Below, piece after piece: positions 10,695 through 22,291 of a stretch of 64,000 nucleotides of DNA. This DNA is from Cryptomeria japonica. Taxonomy: Eukaryota; Streptophyta; Pinopsida; Cupressales; Cupressaceae. Location: positions 157,127,454 to 157,191,453 of the forward strand of contig NC_081405.1 in the NCBI RefSeq assembly GCF_030272615.1. Reading direction: 5' to 3'. The translations under genes were made by a program, and so were the position numbers. The notes beneath the pieces were generated by a model. The model did no database searches. It was not told where the DNA came from and saw only the letters and a list, made by a program, of their open reading frames with translations. Each line of letters starts with the position of its first letter. Position 1 is the first letter of the stretch.

Positions 10695-12181
10695 GGATAA
10701 ATCTATCTTTATAGTAGTAATAGACAATAGACAAATGGGATATTTTCTTTGTGGAAAAAGAAAAAAGAGAAGAAAAAGAAAGACAAAAAGTTGATAAATC
10801 TTTTACTAAGGTATACCAAAAAGGAGATAAAGGGAAGAATAAAGTTGGCAGTGTTCCTGACTTAACAATAAAAGATAACTTACCACCATCAGCTGAAAAC
10901 ATCCCACCGGCAGTAGTAGAGGCACAGGGAAAAGTGCAGAATCAGCCCCTAGAAAAGACATCAGAGGAAGAAAAAGCAACAGATGTGGTTGATCCTGAGT
11001 CAAATGTTTTATTCACAATGATGGTTGATACTCAGGACATCAACATTACAATGGATGATACCTCTATTTCAGAAATTTTTGAAAATAAAGAAAGTTTTGA
11101 GGAGAAGAAATCATAATCTATAAATATCAAAATCTCAGACTCACCGGTCAAGGTAGTTGACACTCAGCAAGATATAAATGTGGATACTACTAAGGTCATC
11201 AATGTTGAGATACTGGTAGATAAAGCACAAGAACAGATAGCATCTGAACTGGAAAAGGATAAGAATATAAATAAGGAAGAGGAAGTGATTAAGTTAGCTG
11301 AACAAAATAAAGAGGAAGGGACAAAGAAATCAGGGGAAGAGAAGAAAGATAATGCAAAACCTAGCACCTCTCCCAGTACTTCAATTTTGGATTTCAGACC
11401 AACAATTATCACAGAAGTACTATTGGATTCTATAAATAAATTAACGGAGTGTAATGCCTTAGCATTTAAGACTATCGATGATTCTCTACCAATTTTGCAG
11501 ATGATTGCACCAGAGTGCAAGGTAGATCATATTGTTGGCTCAATAGGTAAGTTGGACACATTGTCCAAATTCATTTCTGCTAACATTCAATCATTGGACA
11601 AAATAAATGAGGAGACTATTCAAGAAAAAGTTGATAAAGAAAAGGAAGTATTATTTAGTTAAACAGTAAAGGAATGTACTCTGCAGATTGATACACTGCT
11701 ATCGGCATTGAATTCTACCAATTTGGAGTATAAGGAATTATACAGGGAAGCTTGAAAACCACATCAATTAACAGATGATATTGATGATCGTATCAAAGAA
11801 ACTCAAAAGAAAATTGATGATATTACGGATAACATAATTAGTTCTTCAAAACTAACATCAGTCATAAAATAGGAGATGGATATACATGAGGAGAAGATTG
11901 AAAATCTTGAAAAAGAAAAGGCAAGACTAAAAATGAAAACCAGGGAGTTGAAGAATAACTTTGGTCCAAGATTGGACAATCTAATCACTCACTGGAATGC
12001 ACTATCAAAGGCTACAATTCAAGGAGATAGAACACCGGAACAAAAAATGCACTATCTTACCATAACGATCAGAAAAACAAAAACAATTATTACCAACAAT
12101 ATGAAGTTCGTGCAGGGTTTGAACTTAGTTCTTGTGGATATTTTTCAAATTGTACATAACAAACTTCAGGGATCTAAGTAA
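10695..12181 (+). pseudogene. ORF2 of element A, C-terminal part
   Basis: A single frame of about 495 codons closed by four in-frame stops (11114-11116, 11660-11662, near 11752 and near 11868). It is very rich in Lys, Glu, Asp and Ser, with segments such as KRKKREEKERQKVDK and EEEKATDVVD. The last third looks helical and coiled-coil (EEKIENLEKEKARLKMK). The final segment, with FVQGLNLVLVDIFQIVHNKL, resembles the end of ORF2 in F (FMRDFKSVFDKFHSLL). No known enzyme motif is visible. The role is unknown; position and composition suggest a structural or RNA-binding partner of ORF1. Confidence 0.7.
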
Positions 12182-12386
12182 ACTTTTGAATTTTTGAAAA
12201 ATTTTGACATCCTTTGCCATTGATGTCAAAGGGGGAGTGGTATAGTGAGAAAAATGTACTGAGCAAGGCATGGAGAAAAGTGAACAAGATGAACAGATCA
12301 TTTTCTCGGGGGGGGCACTCACGGTTTTGGATTCATAGTTTTTTATTTTTCTCATGAGTGTTACCATCAATGCTAAAGAGGGAGAT
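12182..12386 (+). promoter_or_regulatory. 3' untranslated region and twin polypurine tracts of A
   Basis: The first tract is TGATGTCAAAGGGGGAG ending at 12237, preceded by TTTGCCAT. The terminal tract CTAAAGAGGGAGAT ends at 12386 against the LTR. A G run lies between them at 12309-12315. No gene. Confidence 0.78.
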
Positions 12387-13302
12387 TGTTGGTATTATAC
12401 ATGCAGATGAGAAAGGTAGATGTTGTCATTGATGGCAGCAAGGTTCCATAGGTTAAACTAGAAATAGACTTCACCTACTGGCACCGGCAGATACAACAAG
12501 GCTTACTCACACCGGCATCCAGTTTACACCGGCAGAAGATTATACCGGCATTCCAGTCCAACTTGACAATAAGTATTGTTTATGTGAAATAAATTGTAAT
12601 GTAAATTATAATTGTATGGCCAACATGTTGTATTGTAAAGACTCGTATATTTATGAGTTCTTGTAGGTCATTTGAAAAGGAGTAAGTGGTAACATGAGAT
12701 AAGATAGGATATGATAGAAAATAGTTGTATATGCATTTTGATGTGTTCATTTTTAGAGAAAATAAGAAATAGAGCAGAGTGAAGACTATTTTGTATAAGA
12801 AAAATCATTTGATAGCATACCGGCTAGGGTTTTTGGTAGAGGCAGAACCGGTATCAAATAGAGCACAACAGTGAAATCATCCAGCATTTTGATGCAAGTT
12901 GTAAGAGTTCATTTTTATGTTTACATCAGTGTGATTCTATAGTCAGTGTGACTCCATTTTTGTTGTTGACCAGTGAGCTCTAGGCAGTTGGCCTTCCTGC
13001 ATGTGCAGGCCCCTTTTGTACTAAGTAATATTTATTCATATGGCCAGTGAGTAAATATTGTGCGTCACAAATCCCACTGAGGTTTTCCCTTACCAGGTTT
13101 CCTCACCAAAATATTTCTGTTATGGTGTGCATTGATGTTGATTCCTTTGTTTCTCTTTACTGTATTATTGTTTGCTTATCAGCATATTAATCCCAGTTAT
13201 AGAATTGTAAATAATTTTAAATATTTCATTTACCGGTTAGACACTAATTCCCCCCCCCCCCAGTGCCTCTCAGTGTCTTTGGGATTAATCAATTATCTAA
13301 CA
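12387..13302 (+). repeat. 3' LTR of element A
   Basis: A 916-base LTR, TGTTGGTATTATAC to ATTATCTAACA, followed by the target duplication GTAGG at 13303-13307. It shows the pre-insertion state of the S1 site and so proves that S1 arrived after A. A long C run sits at 13250-13261 near the end. No gene. Confidence 0.93.
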
Positions 13303-13307
13303 GTAGG

Positions 13308-14703
13308 CTCATTATAAACAACTCTAATATCCTTCAACATCTACTTTATCCAAGCTCCCTAAGTACAGTTACTACCAGTAGCAATATATTCAGCTTCAGC
13401 AGTAAACAAAGATACACCATCTTGTTTCTTACTGGACCATGAAATCAACCTCTGTCCCAAAAATAATGCTCCACCAATAGTGCTCTTTCAGTCATCAACA
13501 TCACCAGCCCAATCAGCATCAGTATAGGCACACAGCAGGAAATCATCATTCTTCAGATAGCACAAACCATAGTCAATAGCCCCCTTCAAGTATCTAAAAA
13601 TCCTCTTTACAATAGTAACATGAGTCTCTTTAGGATCTGATAATATAGCACAAAGACAAACAACATGCATAATATCTAGTCTAGAATGAGTTAGGTACAA
13701 CAATCCATCAAACATAGATCTATACAAAGTTTGATTAACTTTTTGAGATTCATCATTCTTAGACAACTTGCATCCAGTTACCATAGGAGTTCCAATAGGC
13801 TTAGAATAAGCTAACCCAAAAATTTTCAATAATTCCTTCCCATACTTAGATTGAGAAATGAAAATACCTTTATCAGTCTGAGTAATCTGCAATCCTAAGA
13901 ATAATTTCATGTCACCTATCATAGACATCTAATGTTCCTTTTTCATGTCATCAAAAAATTTCATACTCAAATCATCATCACTGCCAAAAATGATATCATC
14001 AATAAAGACTTCAACAATCAAAATGTTATTATTCTCAACTTTGAAATATAAATTACTATCAGCAATACCTTTACAGAATCCCAACTTCAACAAATACTTA
14101 TCTAATCTTTCATACCAAGATTTAGGGGTTTGCTTTAGTCCATACAGAGCTTTCTTCAATTTGCATACCATATCTCCTTAATCTGATAAAGAAAATCCAT
14201 CTAGTTGCTTAATGTAGATTTCCTCCTCAAGATCACCATTCAAAAAGGTTGACTTGACATCCATCTGATACACCTTAAAGTTCTTGTAAGTAACATATGC
14301 AAGCAACAATCTAACAGCTTCAAATCTAGCTACAAGGGCAAAAATTTCTTCATAATCAATACCTTCCATCTGAGAACACCCTTTACATACCAATCTTGTT
14401 TTTTTCCTGAAAATTTCATTGGCTTCATTCAGTATATTCTAGAACACCCATTTAGTACCAATCACATGCTTGTCTTTAGGTCTTGGAACAAGCTCCCAAG
14501 TGTTATTCTTTTCAATTTGATTCATTTCTTCTTCCATTGTTTTTATCCAATCCTCATCTTTACATTCTTCTACTACATCCTTAGGTTCAATCTTTCAAAT
14601 CAAACATATCTCTTCAACAACAATCCTTCTCCTAGACATCACACCTTTATTCTTGTCACCAATAATTTGATTTTCTGAATGATTCAATCTTACATACCTC
14701 GAA
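13308..14703 (-). pseudogene. RT and RNase H of element B
   Basis: Minus-strand copia RT then RNase H. Landmarks are LVCKG-like, [31 protein letters not shown] (active-site DD intact), KLFLGLQIT, SKPIGTPMVT, LYRSMFDGLLYLT, CAYTDADWAGDVDD and AEAEYIAT. It then passes into the segment interrupted by A at 1775. Stops fall near 14177, 13929 and 13487. The left end abuts the GTAGG duplication of A; the right end abuts the GTCTT duplication of C. Confidence 0.9.
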
Positions 14704-14708
14704 GTCTT

Positions 14709-16165
14709 TGTTGGTATTTCAATAGAAAGGAGATTGTTGGCATTTCAATAAGGATATTGAGAAGGTTGTTGGAGATGATTGATATAACTGAAGAAGGATG
14801 ATTACTGTCTTAATAATACTATTTTGTCATTGATGTCAAGAAATTGATTTTCCGATTCAGTATGATGTTGAGAAGTATGTTTTGATGAGTATTAAGAGGT
14901 CGATAAGTGACACAGAAAGAATGTGATAATGAAGGGGAGAAATAAGTTATTCAATGGGCAACTATTACTGAGTTAGACAATGATGAGATCATGTTGTTTT
15001 GATTGTTTTGATATCCTACATATGTTGTTGATTATAAGTTCAGTACTGTACTATGTCAACGAGCAAAGAACCTAGTCGGTAAACCCTAAGGTTATTGATA
15101 TCAATTAAAGAAGGCAGAATGTCTACCGAGTGAATTTTAGTATTAACTGAGTAACAACCGAGTTATAATAGATCGCATTGGATGAATAAAAGCATTATTT
15201 AATGAAGGATGCTGATGAGCTAGAGATGAATTAATGATTGGTATGTCACGCAAGAAGTTTGTTAAGAATCTACGGCAATGGAAAATCAAGAGGAAGATCT
15301 ACAGCATAGATTGAACCGCAATAACCTAGCACAAGTTCCAAGGAAGGAATGCAAGTTCCAAGGTGAGGTAAAACATTTTTCAGATCGAAGGATACATTGA
15401 ACCTAGTCAAGTTTGATGATCTGATGGCTAAGATTGATCATGGGAAATGTGATCAAGGAGATTAAGCGGTTAGGTAATGTTCATAAATAAGAAATTGTTG
15501 ATGAACAATGCATGCGGGAAAAATAGAAGAACAGTGACATGATAGTAGTGATCACCGAGCACAGAAGATTGAAGATCTGGCTGAAGAACAGATTGAGAAG
15601 CCCAGCAAGAAGCAAGATAAGTCTTAAGATAAGATTGTTTTGAGCATATAGAATCTACTTTAGCATTTTAGATGTGAAGTTGCAGATATATTTTATTACT
15701 GTTATTTATTTTGTAAGTGACAGGAAATCTCTTAACCGAGTGGACTTAACAGTCTTATTTGTAAACCCTCTAGCAAGGTAACATTCTAAATGAGTGTTTG
15801 AAATCCTTTGACAAGGTCACTTCTAACAAAGTGCAAGACTCTAACAAGTCTGAGGGAAATCCCTTAACTGGGTCACATCTAGCAATGTGTTTGTAATTTG
15901 TAACTGGATTAGCTTTTAACCGAGCATACTCTAGAAGGGTATATTTCTTAGTGGGTCCAAAATCCCACAGTGGTTTTTCCCTATTTGGGTTTCCACATTA
16001 AATCTGGTGTTAAATATGTTATGATGTTTTAAGTGTATCTATTAATGAGTATTGAATGATTTACAGTCATAGTTGCATATCAGTAAAGGCTACCAAGGTT
16101 GAATCTGGTGAATATATTGTATTGTGAGTTTTTATGATTCACCCCCCCTCTCATCTTAACTAACA
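14709..16165 (+). repeat. 5' LTR of element C
   Basis: A 1457-base LTR, TGTTGGTATTTC to CTTAACTAACA. The first 26 bases are nearly repeated at once: AAAGGAGAT then TGTTGGCATTTC, so it looks as if a polypurine-tract/LTR junction is duplicated inside the LTR head. The later part has degenerate repeats of a CAAGGTCACTTCTAACAAAG type (about 15740-15930) and the GTGGTTTTTCCC...GGGTTTCCAC block at 15970-15997. Confidence 0.93.
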
Positions 16166-16167
16166 AC

Positions 16168-16179
16168 TGGTATCAGAGC
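16168..16179 (+). promoter_or_regulatory. Primer binding site of element C
   Basis: TGGTATCAGAGC two bases after the LTR, the initiator-Met-tRNA type used by Ty1/copia. Confidence 0.93.
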
Positions 16180-16210
16180 TTTGGACTCTGGAAGAAAAGT
16201 TTAAAGGTAC

Positions 16211-17728
16211 TTGGACAAGATCCGAAGATGTATAAAAAGGGATGCACCAAAGCTGAACAAGTCAAGTTTCTCCACATGGCAGAAAAGGATGAAGCTGCAT
16301 TTATCAGGAATTAGAGAATATGCAACATATTATCTGGAGAATGATTACATAACACCTAGCACCAACCCAATGACAATGGAAGAGATAAAGGCAAAGAAAG
16401 AACATATTCAAGCTATGATTGAAATAATATCTACATTAACTAACTCAAAGTTTAATGATCTAGAAGGCTACAATGATGCCAAAGCGATGTGGACCAAGCT
16501 TATATCTATGTATGGTGGTGATGAACATGTTTAGAGAGCAAAAGTAGATAGTCTAAAAGGTCAAATTGAATCCATGAGAATGAATGAAGGTGAGAACATA
16601 ACCCAATACAGTACAAGGTTAAAGGAAATTGTCAATCAAATCAAAGGAGCAAGAGGAACTATTGAAGAAAAGGATGTAACAAGTAAGTTGCTTAGAACAC
16701 TTCTACCTGCTTATGCCATTCGAGTCTCTACAATCAATGAATTAAGGTCTATGCCAAACATGCCAGTCTCTTTGGATGCTACTATCGGTAAGCTACATGC
16801 ATTTGAGTTAAGTAATTTTGATAACAATGGGTCCTCGATAAATAAAGTTGAATCTACATTCAGTTCTTTTCATATTGGTGAATCTGATGATTACAATGAT
16901 AGAATGTATAAGTATACTGAAGGAAATCATAGTGGAGCAAGTGAAAGATTTCACAAAAACATGGAAGAGGTACACAAACTATATGAAGAAATCAGAAAGC
17001 AAGAAGAGTTTGAAGCATTATTAGCCAGGAGGTTACCGGAAGGCAAAGATAAGTATAAAGGAAAGTTACCTTTAAAATGTTTTAACTGTGATAGAATAGG
17101 ACATATGGCTTCTAACTGTCTTGATAAAGAATCTAGTGAAAAGAGGGAATACCGAGATGACAGACAGAAAGACAACCAATACAGAGGACACCGAGACTTC
17201 AAAAGGAAAGATAGAAAGACATGCCTAGTAGCTAATGAGGAATCCAATGATGATAAATCTGATGGGACTGATACAGAGGAAGTTGTTTATGTGGCTATCA
17301 AAGATGGATCAGATGAAGAAAGGTATGAAGAAAAATCCCTAATATCTCACATAAATAAAAATTATTCTTGGATCATAGATAGTGGATGCTCACATCACAT
17401 GATAGGTGATAAACACAAGTTTGTTAAATTAGAAGGTTATGATGGAGGTTATGTAAGATTTGGTAATGATGCACCATGTCCGATGAAAGGTAAAGGTTCT
17501 ATCACACTTCTTGACAATGCTAAATGTAATGATGTATACTGGGTTGAAGGTTTGAAATACAATTTGTTGAGTGTAGAACAGCTAAACAATACTATATACC
17601 GAATAGAATTCCAGAAGGGATGTGTCAAAGTTCATGACAAACATGGAAAGCTGGCTACTACCGGGACACAAACAAAAGGTAATACATTCCATCTTGACTC
17701 AACTCGGAACAATTATCTATATGCATAA
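16211..17728 (+). pseudogene. gag and protease of element C
   Basis: One frame interrupted by a TAG at 16532-16534 and ended by a frameshift at about 17725. No clear ATG opens it: the frame is open from 16211 (TTG) and the first in-frame ATG is about 26 codons in, so the true start may be lost. The front half has the plant copia Gag (UBN2-like) pattern STWQKRMKLHL...AMWTKL...RTLLPAYAIRVSTINELR. It is followed by a charged helix, a zinc knuckle CFNCDRIGHMASNC (about 17077-17120), a basic tract, and the protease with active site WIIDSGCSHHM (about 17370-17400). The last part, VEGLKYNLLSVEQL, is the usual protease-integrase linker. Confidence 0.92.
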
Positions 17729-20384
17729 AAGGTTTTGTCATGTAAATTTTGATAACCTGATCAAAATAAGTAAGAAGCACCGAGTAAGAGGTCTACCGAA
17801 CCTGGAAAAACCTGAGAATGCAATATGTCGAGGATGCCAGATGGTTAAGATGACAAAGTCAAGCTTTACAAGTAAGTCCTACACTTCTAAAGGAATTTTA
17901 GATCTTGTACACACTGATCTTTGTGGTCCCATGAAAGTTCAAAGTTATTATGGTGATAAATATTTCATATTATTTGTGGATGATTACTCAAGGATGATGT
18001 CAGTTATGTTTTTAAAAGAAAAATCAGAAGCTTTTCAAATGTTTAAATGGTACAAGGAAAGAGTTAAAAATGAAACAGGAAGACAGCTAAAATGTCTTAG
18101 ATCTGATAGAGGAGGAGAGTTCACTTCTGATGAATTTAACTTATTTTGCAATGATAATGGTATAAAAAGGCAAGTATCTGCACTGAGAACTCCACAGCAA
18201 AATGGGATAGTTGAGAGAAGAAATAGATCTATTGTAGATTGTGCCAAAACCCTGATGATTGAAAAGAGGGTACCTCAAACATTTTGGAGAGAAGCAATAA
18301 GCACTGTAGTTTACACCCTGAACCGAGTACAACTGAAGAAAGGAACTATGAAGACACCATATGAAATCTGGTATGATAAGAAACCTAATGTAAGTTATTT
18401 TAAAATCTTTGGAAGTAGATGCTATGTTTGCAAAGATGACAGAAATGGAAAGTTTGATCAGAAAAGCGAGGAAGGAACATTTCTTGGTTATTCTTCTAAA
18501 AGTAAAGCATTTAAATGTCTGATCAAATCATCTAACAAAATAGTGGAAAGTGCAAATGTGAAAATTGATGAATTTGCAGAAAGAAATGATGAAGGAAATT
18601 CCAAAGAACCAGAAAATTATGAAGAGTTTGTTCAACCAAGAAGTCCTACCGAGAAAGTTGCTGAAGAAAATGAAGATAATATCCAGTTACCGAGTGATGA
18701 AGAAGATCATACAGAACCTACCGATCCTATATTAGCCAAATATGTCAGAAGAAATCATGCATCAAGTCAGATTATAGGAGATAAGGATGATCTAGTGATG
18801 ACAAGGAACAAATTGAGACTGAACACATGTCTGATATCTGAATTTGAACCGAGAATAGTAAAAGAGGCATTTAACAATGAAGATTGGGTAAATGCTGTGA
18901 TAGAAGAGATTGATCAAATCAAGAAGAATGAAACATGGACATTGGTCCCAAGACCGGAGGACAAAAATGTAATCGGTACAAAGTGGATTTTCAAAAACAA
19001 GCTAAATGAAAAAGGTGAGGTCATTCAGAACAAAGCAAGACTAGTTTGCAAAGGTTATGCTCAAGAAGAAGGAATAGATTATGGTGAGATTTTTGCACCT
19101 GTGGCTAGACTTGAGGGAGTAAGAACATTGTTGGTATATGCTACTTTCAAAAATTTCAAGGTATATCATATGGATGTTAAATCTGCATTTTTGAATGGTA
19201 TACTAGAAGAAGAAGTTTATATTGAACAACCTAAAGGATTTGTTGAAGACAAGAATAAAGGTCAGGTATGTAAATTGAATAAAGCTTTATATGGTCTGAA
19301 ACAAGCATCTAGAGCATGGTATGAGAGACTGCACTCTTACTTAATCAAGATTGCTTTTATAAGAACAAGTGAAAACAGTAATATGTACATGAAGAATGAT
19401 GAGGACAATGGAATACTGATCTCAGCCATATTTGTTGATGATATTATTTTTTGTGGAAATGATTCTATATGCAAGAACTTTGGAAATGAAATGTTCAAAG
19501 AATTTGAGATGTCATTAATTGGTGAGATAAAGTATTTTATAGGTTTACAAATACTGCAAATGAAAGATGATATTATCATTACTCAATCCAAGTACATAAA
19601 GGAAATCTTGAAGAAATTTGGAATGGAGGATTCTAAACCTGTAAGTACTCCTATGACTACTAACTATAAACTATCAAAGAATGATGAATCTGCATATGTT
19701 GATGAGACACTTTACCGATCCATGATTGGAAAGTTGCAATATGTTGTTCACAGCGGGCCGGATATAGCACATGCAGTAGGAATAGTTGCAAGATTTTCTG
19801 CAGATCCCAAAGAAACTCATATGACAACAATCAAGAGAATTTTTAGATACCTGAGAGGCACTAAAGATTATGGCTTAGTATATGAAAAGAGGAATGATTT
19901 TGATTTAAAAGTTTATACTGATGTTGATTGGGCAGGAAACATTGATGATAGGAAAAGCACAAGCGGTGGAGCTTTCTTTTTGGGAGATAGACTAGTAAGT
20001 TGGCTTAGCAAGAAACAAGGATGCATTTCACAGTCAACAGCTGAAGCTGAATATGTCACTGCAGCATTGAATTGTACCAATATAGTATGGATGAAGCAAC
20101 TGTTGGAAGGTATAAATGAAAATGTTACCGAGCCAGTAACTATATTCTGTGATAATACTAGTGCCATTAACATTTCAAAGAATCCGTTAATGCACTCTAA
20201 GACAAAGCATATCTCTATAAAGTATCATTATCTCATAGAAGAAGTTTAAGAGAAGAAAGTTGTGCTGGAATATATCAGCTCAAAGGAGCAAATAGCAGAC
20301 ATCTTCACAAAGCCACTGCCAAGGGACACTTTTGAGTATATCAGAAGCAAGTTAGGGGTCCTACCCCTATCTTCTACTCACTGA
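17729..20384 (+). pseudogene. pol of element C: integrase, RT, RNase H
   Basis: About 880 codons in one frame, with a single internal TAA (20247-20249). The integrase has the HxxxCH...CxxC pre-domain ([15 protein letters not shown]) and all three catalytic residues: Asp in HTDLCGP, Asp in RSDRGGEF and Glu in [10 protein letters not shown] has [35 protein letters not shown] and the active-site FVDDIIF (about 19432). RNase H has [23 protein letters not shown] and HSKTKH. After the TAA the frame continues through ADIFTKPLP to LGVLPLSSTH and a TGA at 20382. The break near 17725 lies in LWHKRFCH, where a few bases are lost. Catalytic residues are all intact, so loss of function is recent. Confidence 0.95.
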
Positions 20385-20803
20385 TAGAGTTCGGTGAAAG
20401 CATCAATTCGATGACTCTATAGAATATTATTTGTGGATTGATGTTGATTTATGCAGTTTAGGAGGTTTTCTAAAGGTGTGCAGGAAATAGTGAATAGAGA
20501 CAAGTTGCTTTGACCGAGACTAAGATGATACATGTGTAACACAGCAAGGCAATCACTTCACAGGGGATGAAACCATGAATTAGATCTTTTTCTTTTTGGC
20601 ATTATTGTCAAAGGGGGAGAAGACTAAATGGAGAAGATAACAGAAGACTAATGATAGGGGGAGAAGACTTCAGGAGAAGGTTTAATCAGCTCAAGGATAA
20701 CAGTAGAAGTCTAAACAGCAATCTGAATCCGAATCAGTTGGAATAAATCAAGTTGGTATTGCCACTTAAAGTTGGTATTGCCATCAATGCCAAAGGGGGA
20801 GAT
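20385..20803 (+). promoter_or_regulatory. 3' untranslated region and polypurine tracts of C
   Basis: Noncoding. The upstream tract TTTGGCATTATTGTCAAAGG continues to GGGGAG at 20619, a shorter purine run (GATAGGGGGAGAAGAC) lies near 20654, and the terminal CCAAAGGGGGAGAT abuts the LTR at 20803. No gene. Confidence 0.8.
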
Positions 20804-22286
20804 TGTTGGTATTTCAATAGAAAGGAGATTGTTGGTATTTCAATAAGAATATTGAGAAGGTTGTTAGAGATTATTGATATAACTAAAGATGGATGATTAC
20901 TGTCTTAATAATATTATTTTGTCATTGATGTCAAGAAATTGATTTTCTGATTCAGTATGATGTTGCCATATCTTGAGAAGTATGTTTTGATGAGTATTAA
21001 GAGGTCGGTAAGTGACACAGAAAGAATGTGATAATGAAGGGGAGAAATAAGTTATTCAATGGGCAACTATTACTGAGTTAGACAATGATGAGATCATGTT
21101 GTTTTGATTGTTTTGATATCCTACATATGTTGTTGATTATAAGTTCAATATTGTACTGTTACCAAGCAAATAACCTAGTCGGTAAACCCTAAGGTACCTA
21201 GTCGATAAACCCTAAGGTTATCGATATCGGTTAAAGAAGGCAGAATGTCTACCGAGTGAATTTCAGTATTAACCGAGTAACAACCGAGTTATAATAGATC
21301 GCATTGGATGAATAAAAGCATTATTTAATGAAGGATGTTGATGAGCTGGAGATGAATAAATGATTGGTATGTCATGCAAGAAGTTTGTTAAGAATCTACG
21401 GCAATGGAAAATCAAGAGGAAGATCTACAGCATAGATTGAACCACAATAACCTAGCACAAGTTCCAAGGAAGGAATGCAAGTTCCAAGGTGAGGTAAAAC
21501 ATTTTTCAGATCGAAGGATACATTGAACCCAGTCAAGTTTGATGATCTGATGGCTAAGATTGATCATGGGAAATGTGATCAAGGAGATTAAGCAGTTAGG
21601 TATTGTTCATAAATAAGAAACTGTTGATGAACAATACATGCGGGAAAAATAGAAGAACAGTGACACGATAGTAATGATCACCGAGCACAGAAGATTGAAA
21701 ATCTGACTGAAGAACAGATTGAGAAGCCCAGCAAGAAGCAAGATAAGTCTTAAGATAAGATTGTTTTGAGCATATAGAATCTTCTTTAGCATTTCAGATG
21801 TGAAGTTGCAGATATATTTTATTATTGTTATTTATTTTATAAGTGACAGGAGTGGACTTAACAGTATTATTTGTAAACCCTCTAGCAAGGTAGCATTCTA
21901 AATGAGTGTTTGAAATCATTTGACAAGGTCACTTCTAACAAAGTGCAAGACTCTAACAAGTCTGAGGGAAATCCCTTAATCAGGTCACATCTAGCAATGT
22001 GTTTGTAATCTGTAATTGGGTTAGCTTTTAACCGAGCATACTCTAGAAGGGTATATTTCTTAGTAGGTCCGAAATCCCATAGTGGTTTTTCCCTATTTGG
22101 GTTTCCACATTAAATCTGGTGTTAAATGTGTTATGATGTTTTAAGTGTATCTGTTTATGAGTATTGAATGATTTACAGTCATAGTTGCATATCAGTAAAG
22201 GCTACCGAGGTTGAATCTGGTGAATATATTGTATTGTGAGTTTTTATGATTCAGCCCCCCCCCCCCCACTCTCATCTTAACTAGCA
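20804..22286 (+). repeat. 3' LTR of element C
   Basis: A 1483-base LTR with the same duplicated head as the 5' LTR. Differences seen include an extra CCATATCTTGAG-like stretch near 20965, a duplicated CCTAGTCGGTAAACCCTAAGG segment near 21175-21215 and a longer C run near 22255. It ends TAGCA, then the duplication GTCTT. Confidence 0.93.
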
Positions 22287-22291
22287 GTCTT

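Larger units (their letters stand above)
1776..13302 (+). mobile_element. Non-autonomous copia-like element A (host of S1 and D)
   Basis: Complete LTR element flanked by the target duplication GTAGG (1771-1775 and 13303-13307). It has LTRs at 1776-4260 and 12387-13302, an initiator-Met-type primer site at 4263 and a polypurine tract at 12374. The 5' LTR is about 911 bases once solo LTR S1 and its duplication are removed, against 916 for the 3' LTR. The interior encodes no protease, integrase, RT or RNase H of its own; the pol genes inside it belong to the inserted minus-strand element D. Its own coding capacity is ORF1 (4317-5447) and ORF2 (starting at 5774 and resuming near 10695). The same layout is found in element F. 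Confidence 0.9.
14709..22286 (+). mobile_element. Near-intact copia retrotransposon C
   Basis: Complete element flanked by the perfect duplication GTCTT (14704-14708, 22287-22291), inserted in the minus-strand element B. LTRs are 14709-16165 and 20804-22286, the primer site is at 16168 and the polypurine tract is at 20792-20803. The interior encodes gag, protease, integrase, RT and RNase H in the copia order. Only three obvious lesions are seen: a TAG at 16532, a frameshift near 17725 and a TAA at 20247. By eye the two LTRs differ at few sites, so it is probably the youngest full element in the window. Confidence 0.95.

Noticed and set aside
13249-13262. Poly-C run as G-quadruplex or assembly artefact
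   Set aside because: C/T-rich runs occur at the same place in nearly all the copia LTRs here; length varies but position is conserved, so they are part of the LTR end.
17622-17728. Start of a separate pol gene at 17622 (GTG)
   Set aside because: The first 35 codons in this frame are out-of-frame gag-linker sequence; pol similarity begins only after the frameshift near 17725.
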